A stretch of 64,000 nucleotides of DNA. It comes from Candidatus Peribacteria bacterium. GTDB taxonomy: Bacteria > Patescibacteriota > Gracilibacteria > Peribacterales > Peribacteraceae. Each line of letters starts with the position of its first letter. Positions within the stretch are counted from its first letter, which is position 1. Location: positions 1 through 64,000 of the forward strand of contig CALRAD010000002.1 of the NCBI GenBank assembly GCA_943350395.1. The letters run 5' to 3'. A program made the translations under genes and the position numbers. The notes beneath the pieces were generated by a model. The model searched no databases. It had not been told where the DNA came from and saw only the letters and a list, made by a program, of their open reading frames with translations. Below, in pieces: positions 17,611-24,972 of this stretch.

Positions 17611-18897
17611 ATGAAAATCCTGCGCTCTCTCGCTCTCGTTCTTCTTCCGCTTATCGCACTCGCACTCGGATGGCAGCTCGGTGCGAGTTACCAGATGAAA
17701 CACCTCACGAGCGAGCAGCAGCGAATTGCCGAACTGTTCAGCGTCTCGAGCGGTAGCGGGCAAACCGTGAAGGCGGATCCTGAGGAAGAGGTGGATATCA
17801 CGCTTCTCTGGAGCGTGTGGAGGCTTCTCTCCAAGCACTACCTTGAACCCGAGAAGCTTGAAACAAAATCGATGGTGTATGGCGCAGTCGGAGGTCTTGT
17901 CAGTGCCATTGGAGATCCCTATACGCTCTTCATGACGCCGCAGGATACGAAGATCTTCGAGAGTGCCTTAAGCGGAACACTCGAGGGTATCGGTGCGCAG
18001 CTCGATCTGAAAGATGGACATGTCCAAGTCGTTGCACCGATCAAAGGTTCCCCTGCGGAAAAGGCCGGATTGCAGCCGAAAGATCTCATTGTCAGCGTGG
18101 ACGGAAAATCTATCGAGGGGATGGCGCTCGAGAATGTTGTTGGCATGATTCGAGGTCCCAAAGGAACATCCGTCACTCTCGAAATTGTGCGAGGGTCGAA
18201 GCCGGGTTCGATGAAGATCACCGTCGAGCGCGACGCAATTCATATTCCGAGCGTGGAATCGAAAGTGATTGCGACCGCGACCGGGTCCATCGGATATGTC
18301 GCTCTCAACCAGTTTGGCGATGATTCCGTCGCAGAGCTCAAAAAGGCAATGACGTCGTTCCCGAAGGAAGGTCTCAAGGGAATAGTGCTCGATTTGCGAT
18401 TCAACGGCGGAGGATATCTGGACGGTGCTGTCGATCTTGTCTCGATGTTTCTGGAGTCGGGGGATGTCGTGACGGTCGAGCACAGGGAGAACGAACCCGA
18501 GATTCATCGGGTGACGGGTTCATCGATACTGCCGAAGATGCCTCTCGTCGTTCTCATCAACGGAGGATCCGCGAGTGCCTCAGAGATTGCGGCAGGAGCG
18601 CTGCAAGATCACAAGCGTGCAACGATTATCGGCGTGCAGAGCTTTGGCAAGGGCACGGTGCAGGAGATCATCGAGCTTCCGGGAGGCGCCAGCCTTCGGG
18701 TGACCGTTGCGCATTGGCTGACTCCTGCAGGGCAGGATCTCGGGAAGAAAGGTGTGACACCGGATATCGTCGTCGATCGCACCGTTGAGCAGTACCAGCA
18801 AGGCTACGATCCACAGCTACTGGCTGCAGAAGCGTGGCTGACCGAACACAGGGACGTGTCGGGAGGCAAAAAAACGGGTACGGGAAGCGTGAAGTAA
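17611..18897 (+). CDS. ctpA: C-terminal processing peptidase (S41), CtpA/Prc-like
   Basis: A 428-residue secreted or membrane-anchored protease that trims or degrades envelope proteins from the C-terminus. It has an N-terminal hydrophobic anchor (ALVLLPLIALALG), a helical region, a PDZ domain (~110-195) and an S41 domain. The nucleophile Ser lies in NGGSASASEIAAG (~residue 320), and the Lys of the Ser-Lys dyad in GVQSFGKGTVQEI. It has normal length. TATACT ends 8 bases before the ATG. Confidence 0.93.
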   Translation: MKILRSLALVLLPLIALALGWQLGASYQMKHLTSEQQRIAELFSVSSGSGQTVKADPEEEVDITLLWSVWRLLSKHYLEPEKLETKSMVYGAVGGLVSAIGDPYTLFMTPQDTKIFESALSGTLEGIGAQLDLKDGHVQVVAPIKGSPAEKAGLQPKDLIVSVDGKSIEGMALENVVGMIRGPKGTSVTLEIVRGSKPGSMKITVERDAIHIPSVESKVIATATGSIGYVALNQFGDDSVAELKKAMTSFPKEGLKGIVLDLRFNGGGYLDGAVDLVSMFLESGDVVTVEHRENEPEIHRVTGSSILPKMPLVVLINGGSASASEIAAGALQDHKRATIIGVQSFGKGTVQEIIELPGGASLRVTVAHWLTPAGQDLGKKGVTPDIVVDRTVEQYQQGYDPQLLAAEAWLTEHRDVSGGKKTGTGSVK

Positions 18898-18956
18898 GAT
18901 CGGGGCAATCCGCTGGCTTGCATGAGTGTGATTTGTCGCTAGAATTTCTCTCCTTT

Positions 18957-19214
18957 ATGGAAAAAGACTCTTTAATGATCGAATTACCAGTTCTCTCTGA
19001 AAGAGAAAGATGGGGGCTGGATTATGCCGATGCTGTTACGAAACAATGTCGTTCGGGGAGAGTCCCAGCCGATATAGAAGCTGGCTTGCGCAGATATGCA
19101 TTCAAATTTCTTTCAGGCACACAACTCGTTCCTGAAGATGAAGAGAGTATTTTAAAGCACATTCAACAGGTAATTGATGACGGAGGTTTCCCAGGGGGTA
19201 TAGATAAGGATTAG
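18957..19214 (+). CDS. Hypothetical protein, 85 aa
   Basis: A small acidic helical protein with no recognised domain; it contains SERERWGLDYADAVTKQ and SILKHIQQVIDDGG. The track's start at 18834 overlaps ctpA. The Met at 18957 has TTGCAT about 16 bases before TAGAAT (18940-18945), which ends 11 bases upstream, so I use it. It overlaps the ndk stop by 4 bases. Confidence 0.5.
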   Translation: MEKDSLMIELPVLSERERWGLDYADAVTKQCRSGRVPADIEAGLRRYAFKFLSGTQLVPEDEESILKHIQQVIDDGGFPGGIDKD

Positions 19215-19630
19215 TACTGAAACAACTCTTCATTTTTGAAGAATCGCTTCACCTCAACGACCGCTGTTTCAGGGCTGTCACTCGCGTGTGCGACATTGAT
19301 CATCACGTCCTTGCCAAACGTTGCACGAAGCGTGCCGGGAGCAGCTTTGCGGCTGTCGGTCACACCGAGCATCTCGCGCATTACGTTCACGATATCGTTT
19401 CCTTCGAGCACCATCGCGATCACCGGAATCGAACTCATAAATTTCTCGATCTCGGGGTAGAACGGCTTGTCTGCAACGTGTGCATAGTGCTCTTTCAGAA
19501 TTGCAGGCGTCAGTTGCATCATCTTGCATCCTCTAATCGTAAAACCTGCTTCTTCGAAGCGAGAAATCACTTTACCGCAGAATTTTCCGCTGACGGCATC
19601 GGGCTTGAGGAGGACGAGAGTGCGTTCCAT
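19211..19630 (-). CDS. ndk: Nucleoside diphosphate kinase
   Basis: Ndk transfers the gamma phosphate between nucleoside triphosphates and diphosphates through a phospho-His. The 139-residue protein opens with ERTLVLLKPDAV. The catalytic His lies in NVAHASDSPE (family: N-x-x-HGSDS; Gly is replaced by Ala). MREMLGVTDSRKAAPGTLR matches the nucleotide-binding segment. It has normal length and is convergent with the 85-aa gene, overlapping by 4 bases. Confidence 0.95.
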   Translation of the reverse strand: MERTLVLLKPDAVSGKFCGKVISRFEEAGFTIRGCKMMQLTPAILKEHYAHVADKPFYPEIEKFMSSIPVIAMVLEGNDIVNVMREMLGVTDSRKAAPGTLRATFGKDVMINVAHASDSPETAVVEVKRFFKNEELFQY

Positions 19631-19648
19631 AGGAGGGTGGTAGACCCT

Positions 19649-19672
19649 ACTTCGCTCCTAATGGAGCTACGC
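19649..19672. repeat. Short palindromic repeat, TTCG/TACG type
   Basis: ACTTCGCTCC-TAAT-GGAGCTACGCG. The GCTCC/GGAGC stem is flanked by TTC on one arm and TAC on the other. The same asymmetry is seen in the elements near 49.25, 51.67, 52.96, 53.24 and 53.39 kb. Confidence 0.45.
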
Positions 19673-19735
19673 GGGGCAGGAAAAGTAGTTGGATATCTTT
19701 TACAGGAGTAAGGGTGTTTTGACAACTGACCCCTC

Positions 19736-19873
19736 CGCCTCACCCCATCCCTCTCCCGCGCTGATGCTTGGGAGAGGGTGCGCTGATTTTCAGAAAAAAA
19801 TGTTCTGCAAAAAAATGACAGGGCTCCCCCTTCTCCCCAGCGCTAGCGGGAGAAGGGGCTAGGGGATGAGGCG
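19736..19873. repeat. Composite palindromic repeat, copy 1 (138 bp)
   Basis: The ends CGCCTCA/TGAGGCG are inverted. Inside are two hairpins, CCCTCTCCC...GGGAGAGGG and CCCCTTCTCC...GGAGAAGGGG. A second copy with the same layout lies at 31457-31584. It is non-coding, between ndk and the M16 gene. It may be a MITE- or REP-like element doubling as a terminator. The rest of 19631-19881 shows nothing else. Confidence 0.6.
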
Positions 19874-19881
19874 AAGGTGTT

Positions 19882-21141
19882 CTACGAAATCAGCTCCTCC
19901 AGTTTCTTCTCATCTTTCTCTTTCCCAATAACGACTAAGCGCAGACGGTCGGTTTGCAGCAGATTCTTGCCGAGTGCATTGACCTGCTCCAGTTCCACTT
20001 TCTCGATTTCCTCAAAGTACTCAGGAAGATCGCGCGTCTTCGGATACAGCAACTGCTGCTTTCCGAAGAAGTGAGCCCTTTCCTCACTGTCTTCCATTGA
20101 GAGCGTGATTTTTCCTTTCAGGAAATCTTTTGCTCTTCGCAACTCTTCTTTCGTGATGCCATCTTTTGCACACACATCATATTCATGACGGATTGCCGAG
20201 ATCGCTTCATGCAGTCTCGACTGATCCACACCCGCGCGTGTCGAGAGGAGTCCCGTGTCGAGATAGTTATCGGTCGAGGTCGAGATGTAGTAGCAGAGAC
20301 CTCGGGCTTCGCGAATATTCAGGAACATTCGAGAGCTCATCGAGCCGCCGAGAATCACAGAGAGAAGTTTGAGTGCGAAGTGATCACTATCGAGAGACGA
20401 GACAGCTTCCACTCCGAGTACGAGGTGTGCTTGCTCCGTCTGCTTGTTCGTCAATGTAATGCGCTTTCCCGTGTGTGGTTTTACCGCAACGAAATCCTGC
20501 TTCTTCTTGCCGCCAATCGCACCGAAATATTCCTGTCCGAGTTTCATTGCCTGCTTTTCATCGATATTCCCCGAGAAGGTCGCGACAAGATTGTCCGGCG
20601 TGTAGAGCTCATCTTTGTGTCTTTGGAAATCCGCCTGTTTCACAGATCGAATAAGCTCTTCCGTGCCGATCGTGTCCCATCCAAGCGGCTGGTCTCCGTA
20701 CACAAGTGTTTCAAAATCCCATCCTGCTTGATACATCGGTGTGTCTTGGTACATCCGGTACTCCTCAATGATCACGCCCCGCTCTTTCTCGATTTCATCC
20801 TCCGGGAATTTGGCATGCAGGAGCATGTCCGAGAGTACGGAGCAGGCGAGCTCGACTTTGTCCGCTGCGATCTTCACGTAGTAGCCCGCGTACTCTTTTC
20901 CTGTGAATGCGTTAAAGCTGCCTCCGACCGCATCGATTGCCATACTCACTTCGGCTGCCGTTTTGTACTTTTTGCCACCCTTGAAGAACATGTGCTCCAG
21001 AAAGTGACTGATCCCGCGCGTTTTCTGCACTTCGTATCTCGAACCTGCGCCTGCGAACACAAGAACTGTCACGCTGTCCGTACCGCTTGTCGGTGCGGTA
21101 AGGACGGGTAGGCCGGAATTGAGACGAGAGAGAGTGAACAT
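19882..21141 (-). CDS. M16 family zinc peptidase
   Basis: A 419-residue pitrilysin/insulinase-family protease, the single-chain size typical of bacterial PqqL/YmxG-like members. The inverted zinc motif HFLEH is at residues 46-50, with the third ligand Glu expected in EKERGVIIEEYRMY about 75 residues later. A second, non-catalytic half follows from about residue 190. Such enzymes degrade peptides inside a closed chamber formed by two halves. The catalytic residues look intact. It is divergent from the Rel gene through a palindromic promoter. The substrate is unknown. Confidence 0.9.
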   Translation of the reverse strand: MFTLSRLNSGLPVLTAPTSGTDSVTVLVFAGAGSRYEVQKTRGISHFLEHMFFKGGKKYKTAAEVSMAIDAVGGSFNAFTGKEYAGYYVKIAADKVELACSVLSDMLLHAKFPEDEIEKERGVIIEEYRMYQDTPMYQAGWDFETLVYGDQPLGWDTIGTEELIRSVKQADFQRHKDELYTPDNLVATFSGNIDEKQAMKLGQEYFGAIGGKKKQDFVAVKPHTGKRITLTNKQTEQAHLVLGVEAVSSLDSDHFALKLLSVILGGSMSSRMFLNIREARGLCYYISTSTDNYLDTGLLSTRAGVDQSRLHEAISAIRHEYDVCAKDGITKEELRRAKDFLKGKITLSMEDSEERAHFFGKQQLLYPKTRDLPEYFEEIEKVELEQVNALGKNLLQTDRLRLVVIGKEKDEKKLEELIS

Positions 21142-21151
21142 TGCGGGGGGG

Positions 21152-21161
21152 AGTGTACACT
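21152..21161. promoter_or_regulatory. Palindromic bidirectional -10, M16 / rel
   Basis: AGTGTACACT is a perfect 10-bp palindrome giving TACACT on both strands. The plus start (21168) is 6 bases away and the minus start (21141) 10 bases away. Confidence 0.6.
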
Positions 21162-21167
21162 ACTTTT

Positions 21168-22571
21168 ATGTCTGAGCCCCTGTTTCTCAGATCGCTCGAA
21201 CGGAAGGATGCAGATCGTCTGCAGACGGCTGTTCTGTTTGCGCGAAAGCATCTCGGATTTCTCGAACGAAGAAGCGGAGAGAGCTACGCGAAGAACGGTG
21301 AGGAAGTTGCGGAGACTCTGCTTGAAATCACAAAAGATCCCTCGCTCGTTGCCATTGCGCTTCTTCATGATCTTCCGGTGCTTCGAAATGGCGAGACCTT
21401 GCTTCTTGATGCACCGATCACGGATGACGAACGCATGCTTGTTCGTCGGATGCACTCTCTTCGCGGGCTGCACATCGATCTCGTGAAACAGGATCTCGAT
21501 CTCGTGATCGATGCGTTCATGCAGGAACCAAGACTTTTGCCACTTCGTATGGCGCACCGTCTTACGGATATTCGGCACCTGCAGCGGTTTTCGAAAACTG
21601 CACAACGAAAACTCGCGCGCGAGACGCTCCACATGTACGCAGCCCTTGCAGGGCGTCTTGGGATGCATGCATGGCGGCATGAGATGGAAGATGTGTGTTT
21701 TCGTTTTCTCAAGCCCGAAGCAGCAGGAAGTCTTGAGAAGGAATTTCAGCTTCACAAACGAAACGATACGCAGTGCCTAGATCACATTCAGACTTTTTTA
21801 CAAAAAAAACTGCAGAGTGCGGGGATCCATGCTTCGATGTCCGCACGCACGAAGTCTCTGTACTCGACATATCGGAAGATGATCGTGAAGAAGAGGCGTT
21901 TCGAGGAACTCACCGACCGTCTCGCTCTTCGCATTCTCGTTTCGACAATGGATGATTGCTACAGAACGCTCGGCATCGTCCATTCGTCGCTGCGTCCGAT
22001 GCCAGGGAAGCTCAAAGATTACATCGGTGCGCCGAAAGAGAATGGTTACCGTTCCATCCACACGGTGATCTATCCGCTCCCAGGAGTGACCGAGTATCCC
22101 GTAGAAATCCAGATCCGCACTTCGGAGATGCACGAGGAATGCGAATTCGGTCCTGCGAGACACGCTGATTATAAGAAATTTACGTACGTCTTGGGGTCTG
22201 CTATTGCTAGAGTCGATCTGTTTCGGAATTTGCAGAGTCTCAAACAACACACGCGTTCACCAAGTCAGTTCGAGACGGCACTTCGAACATACTTTCGTGA
22301 TGATCATGTTGCTCTTTTTGATCACAGGAATAATCTCTATCACTTAAGCAAACCTCTGACTGCGCTTGATTTCGTCTGTTCGGTGTATCCGAGTCGTGTG
22401 CGGACTCTGAGGGATATCAGGATCAACGGAAGGCTCCGTCCGATCGATACGTTGCTGCATGATGGTGATGCAATCGAGCCGTCTTTTGCAAAAACATCGC
22501 AGTGCAGCAGAGAGTGGTTAAAGGCGTGTCGCCATAGCACGGCGAGAGCGCTGTGTGCGTCATTCCTGTAG
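21168..22571 (+). CDS. RelA/SpoT-family (p)ppGpp synthetase with degenerate hydrolase domain
   Basis: A 467-residue stringent-response enzyme. The N-terminal HD domain (~20-170) keeps LLHD but has YAKNGEEVAE where hydrolases have a His-Pro. It also has RMAHRLTDIRHL where they have LADRLHN, so ppGpp hydrolysis is probably lost. The synthetase domain (~190-330) keeps SLYSTYRKM, LTDRLALRIL, KDYIGAPKENGYRSIHT and EIQIRTSEMHEECE, so it looks active. A TGS domain follows (LTALDFVCSVYPS) and no ACT domain is present. The start at 21168 has TACACT 6 bases upstream. It converges on the nitroreductase gene with 3 bases between. Confidence 0.88.
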   Translation: MSEPLFLRSLERKDADRLQTAVLFARKHLGFLERRSGESYAKNGEEVAETLLEITKDPSLVAIALLHDLPVLRNGETLLLDAPITDDERMLVRRMHSLRGLHIDLVKQDLDLVIDAFMQEPRLLPLRMAHRLTDIRHLQRFSKTAQRKLARETLHMYAALAGRLGMHAWRHEMEDVCFRFLKPEAAGSLEKEFQLHKRNDTQCLDHIQTFLQKKLQSAGIHASMSARTKSLYSTYRKMIVKKRRFEELTDRLALRILVSTMDDCYRTLGIVHSSLRPMPGKLKDYIGAPKENGYRSIHTVIYPLPGVTEYPVEIQIRTSEMHEECEFGPARHADYKKFTYVLGSAIARVDLFRNLQSLKQHTRSPSQFETALRTYFRDDHVALFDHRNNLYHLSKPLTALDFVCSVYPSRVRTLRDIRINGRLRPIDTLLHDGDAIEPSFAKTSQCSREWLKACRHSTARALCASFL

Positions 22572-22574
22572 TTT

Positions 22575-23159
22575 TTACTTCCACTTTCCTTGGAATACAA
22601 AACTGCTCTGCGTGTTTCTGGATCTCGGTGCTTTCTCGCGTGTCAGCAGTGCTTCCGGCAGTGTCGCGGGATCAGCCGGATAGCCGATCGCGATCATCGA
22701 GCCGGGTTCGAAATCAGCCGGAACCCCGAGTGCTTCATTGGCATGTGCGGTATCAAACCCCGCCATTTGATGAGAGTTCAGACCCATGGATGTGGCTTGC
22801 AATGTCAGTAAAGCACTTGCTGCTCCCAGATCATGGAGAGAGTGGCGGTTTTCCTTTCCGTTCTTTGCAAATGTTTTCTTCGCGAAGCTGATGATCAGGA
22901 GACCGGCATTTTTTGCCCAACTATTGCCTTCTGCCAAGAGCGATTCGAGCTTCTCGCGATCAGGATCTCCTTTCGATGCATAGACATACCGCCACGGTTG
23001 TTCGTTATAGCTGCTCTGCGCCCACCTTGCAGCCTCGAACAGAGACGTGATCATCTCCCCCTTCAGAGGGGTTGGCTCGAATGCGAGAGAGCTCCAGCGC
23101 TTCCCAATGATGTCGAGAATTGGCGCTTCAGTCGGGGTGAGTTTGTCGTGATAGCGCAT
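22575..23159 (-). CDS. Nitroreductase family protein
   Basis: A 194-residue FMN-dependent oxidoreductase of the nitroreductase fold, which reduces quinones, nitro compounds or flavins with NAD(P)H. Diagnostic segments are the N-terminal RWSSLAFEPTPL, then EAARWAQSSYNEQPWRYVYA (FMN-binding SS-x-x-QPW region), LQATSMGLNSHQM and a final RNTQSSFVF. It has normal length. It is divergent from rpmH. The physiological substrate cannot be predicted. Confidence 0.9.
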   Translation of the reverse strand: MRYHDKLTPTEAPILDIIGKRWSSLAFEPTPLKGEMITSLFEAARWAQSSYNEQPWRYVYASKGDPDREKLESLLAEGNSWAKNAGLLIISFAKKTFAKNGKENRHSLHDLGAASALLTLQATSMGLNSHQMAGFDTAHANEALGVPADFEPGSMIAIGYPADPATLPEALLTREKAPRSRNTQSSFVFQGKWK

Positions 23160-23252
23160 AGAAAGCAGGGGAAATCGTTTAGATCTTAACTAATTATTTT
23201 TGCCTTGCACAGCGAAGACGAACGAAGAGTCTTTTCCGGTCTCTCGATAGCC

Positions 23253-23282
23253 TTGACGGTTGGAGCAGATATTCTGTACCCT
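23253..23282 (+). promoter_or_regulatory. Promoter of rpmH
   Basis: TTGACG (23253-23258), 18 bases, TACCCT (23277-23282), ending 11 bases before the rpmH ATG. Confidence 0.5.
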
Positions 23283-23293
23283 CTCTTGGCTTT

Positions 23294-23437
23294 ATGCTTG
23301 GTAAGTTACGTTGGCGTCGGCGTCTACGCGTGCACGGTTTCCTTGCGCGCACTGCGACCAAGAACGGTCGCAGAGTGATGCGAAAGCGCAGAGCGCAGGG
23401 AAGAAAGCGCATAACAGTGCAGAAGAGGCTGAAGTAG
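23294..23437 (+). CDS. rpmH: 50S ribosomal protein L34 (absent from the ORF track)
   Basis: A 47-residue, strongly basic protein, too short for the supplied track. The core [17 protein letters not shown] followed by RRAQGRKRI matches the L34 signature HGF-x-x-R-x-x-T-x-x-GR-x-V-x-x-RR-x-x-GR. The N-terminus [11 protein letters not shown] differs from the usual KRT-x-QPS start. L34 sits near the peptide exit-tunnel entry region of the large subunit. It often lies beside dnaA and rnpA, but neither is present here. Confidence 0.9.
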   Translation: MLGKLRWRRRLRVHGFLARTATKNGRRVMRKRRAQGRKRITVQKRLK

Positions 23438-23468
23438 ATAGATTGGTGTGGGTCGATGGGTTTTTTAA

Positions 23469-23557
23469 GATGAATCAAGAATTATGAAGTACGAATTAAG
23501 CACCTTGTTTCTCTCTAGGAAGAGTCATCATTCATAATTCGTACTTCATCATTCATC
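23469..23557. repeat. Long AT-rich inverted repeat
   Basis: ATGAAGTACGAATTA (23484-23498) pairs perfectly with TAATTCGTACTTCAT (23535-23549). Outer arms GATGAAT/ATTCATC extend it. The loop is about 36 bases. It resembles the AAATTCCAA-type inverted repeat at 13.4 kb in style and could end the rpmH transcript. Confidence 0.6.
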
Positions 23558-23592
23558 TCCGATTCGATGAAAGCTTCCTGTATACTCCGTCT

Positions 23593-23889
23593 GTGGTTTC
23601 CCTCAGAAAAGCCTCGGCAGCAGTCTTTTACCTTCTGGGTGCGCTGACGATCGTTGCGATCGTGCTGGTGAATCGCGGGATCGCGGTTGGTTCACTCTCA
23701 CTGTTTCTGAACGTTGTCGATTTACCGCTTCTTTTCATGGGAATACTGTTTGGCGGGAGCACGCTTGTTTCGAGTCTCAGTCGCGACAAAATATCACTGT
23801 CACTGACACTCGTTGTTTTTCTTCCCCTCCTGATCGCTTTCGGGTTCTTTGCGTGGATCAACTTTGCGATGCCGTTTGCGGAGGTGTAG
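23593..23889 (+). CDS. Small membrane protein, GTG start
   Basis: 98 residues with three hydrophobic segments (AVFYLLGALTIVAIVLV, VDLPLLFMGILFGGSTLV, LTLVVFLPLLIAFGFFAWI). No known family recognised. The start codon is GTG: TATACT (23581-23586) ends exactly 6 bases before it and no ATG is nearby. It is a single gene, convergent with the next. Confidence 0.65.
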   Translation: MVSLRKASAAVFYLLGALTIVAIVLVNRGIAVGSLSLFLNVVDLPLLFMGILFGGSTLVSSLSRDKISLSLTLVVFLPLLIAFGFFAWINFAMPFAEV

Positions 23890-23907
23890 AAATTGTGAGG
23901 AGAAAAT

Positions 23908-24300
23908 TTATCGTAAAAATATTCCCGAATCATCACGAAGGTTGATCGCTGAATCATCGTTGGAGAGCGCGCTGCCGGCCGATTGTTCCAATTCTTCGTC
24001 GATTCTTCGCTCAATGCTTCCTCGCAACAGATCGATTCTTGTCTGTGCTGCGCTCGAAAACTCTGGGTGAAGACCGATGACGTTCGGTATGTGATGCAAT
24101 GTCTCCTGCCATCCCATGGCAATCTCTTTTCTGACATTCATCGCTATGGGAATCAGTTCACGGAGGTCCAGGCACATCGTTTGTATTGCAACTAAAAATT
24201 GCTCTTCTGTTTCTGGTAGCACGGTAGCTTGCGAAAGAATCTCGCGAACCACAGCGGCTCCTTGCTGTTCGTATTCGGTATCGTCAAGCACGGAAGACAT
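23908..24300 (-). CDS. Hypothetical protein, 130 aa
   Basis: A soluble, acidic, helical protein with no recognised domain. Its C-terminal half is Glu/Asp/Ser-rich (RRIDEELEQSAGSAL). TATAGT (24312-24307) ends 6 bases before the ATG, which supports it as a real gene. No operon partner. Confidence 0.5.
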   Translation of the reverse strand: MSSVLDDTEYEQQGAAVVREILSQATVLPETEEQFLVAIQTMCLDLRELIPIAMNVRKEIAMGWQETLHHIPNVIGLHPEFSSAAQTRIDLLRGSIERRIDEELEQSAGSALSNDDSAINLRDDSGIFLR

Positions 24301-24339
24301 GGCATGACTATAGGAATAATTCTCGACTTGGCAAGGATT

Positions 24340-24891
24340 TCACCCCCTCGGTATCTCCACGCCTTTCTCCTCCGCCCCTAATTTTTTATTTGCATATCTT
24401 GCTGCGACGAACAAATAATCGCTCAATCGATTTACAATCATGATGATCGCCTTCGTGATCTCCTCTTTTTCATCCAGTTCAACGATCAGTCTCTCCGCAC
24501 GACGACAGATCGTCCGTGCGAAGTGTAACTCCGCACCTGCCTTGCTTCCTCCAGGAAGGATGAAACGTGTCAGTGGTGCCAATTCCACTTCAAGCGCGTC
24601 GATCCACTGTTCCATCTGCATCGCGGGTGCTTCGGTCATGCGGAGAATGTTCGCACTGCTTTCGAGAGGGGTCGCGAGATCGGCTCCGATTTGGAACAAG
24701 AGCGATTGAATGATTTCGATTTGTTTTGGTAGTGGCACAGGCAGATTTTTTTCTGCTGCAATCACGCCAAGGCAGGCATTCAGTTCGTCGAGTGACCCGT
24801 ATGCATGCAGTCGCAGTGCCGATTTTGCGACGCGCTGTCCACCGAAGAGCCCCGTTTTCCCCTTATCGCCGGTGCGAGTGTAGATTTTCAT
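24340..24891 (-). CDS. ATP:cob(I)alamin adenosyltransferase, PduO type
   Basis: A 183-residue enzyme that moves an adenosyl group from ATP to cobalamin. The start MKIYTRTGDKGKTGLFGGQR is the PduO-family ATP-binding signature. YGSLDELNACLG and the C-terminal RRAERLIVEL plus NRLSDYLFVAAR follow in the expected order. It starts at 24891, not 24912, with TACTAG ending 7 bases upstream. Cobalamin enzymes are uncommon in CPR. No cobalamin synthesis gene is in view, so it would act on salvaged cofactor. Confidence 0.9.
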   Translation of the reverse strand: MKIYTRTGDKGKTGLFGGQRVAKSALRLHAYGSLDELNACLGVIAAEKNLPVPLPKQIEIIQSLLFQIGADLATPLESSANILRMTEAPAMQMEQWIDALEVELAPLTRFILPGGSKAGAELHFARTICRRAERLIVELDEKEEITKAIIMIVNRLSDYLFVAARYANKKLGAEEKGVEIPRG

Positions 24892-24972
24892 ATGATAGCT
24901 AGTACGCGGCAAGCATGCCGCTCCCTTTGATGAAATAATGATAGAAAAAGGAGCGCGATGCTTCGCGCGGTT

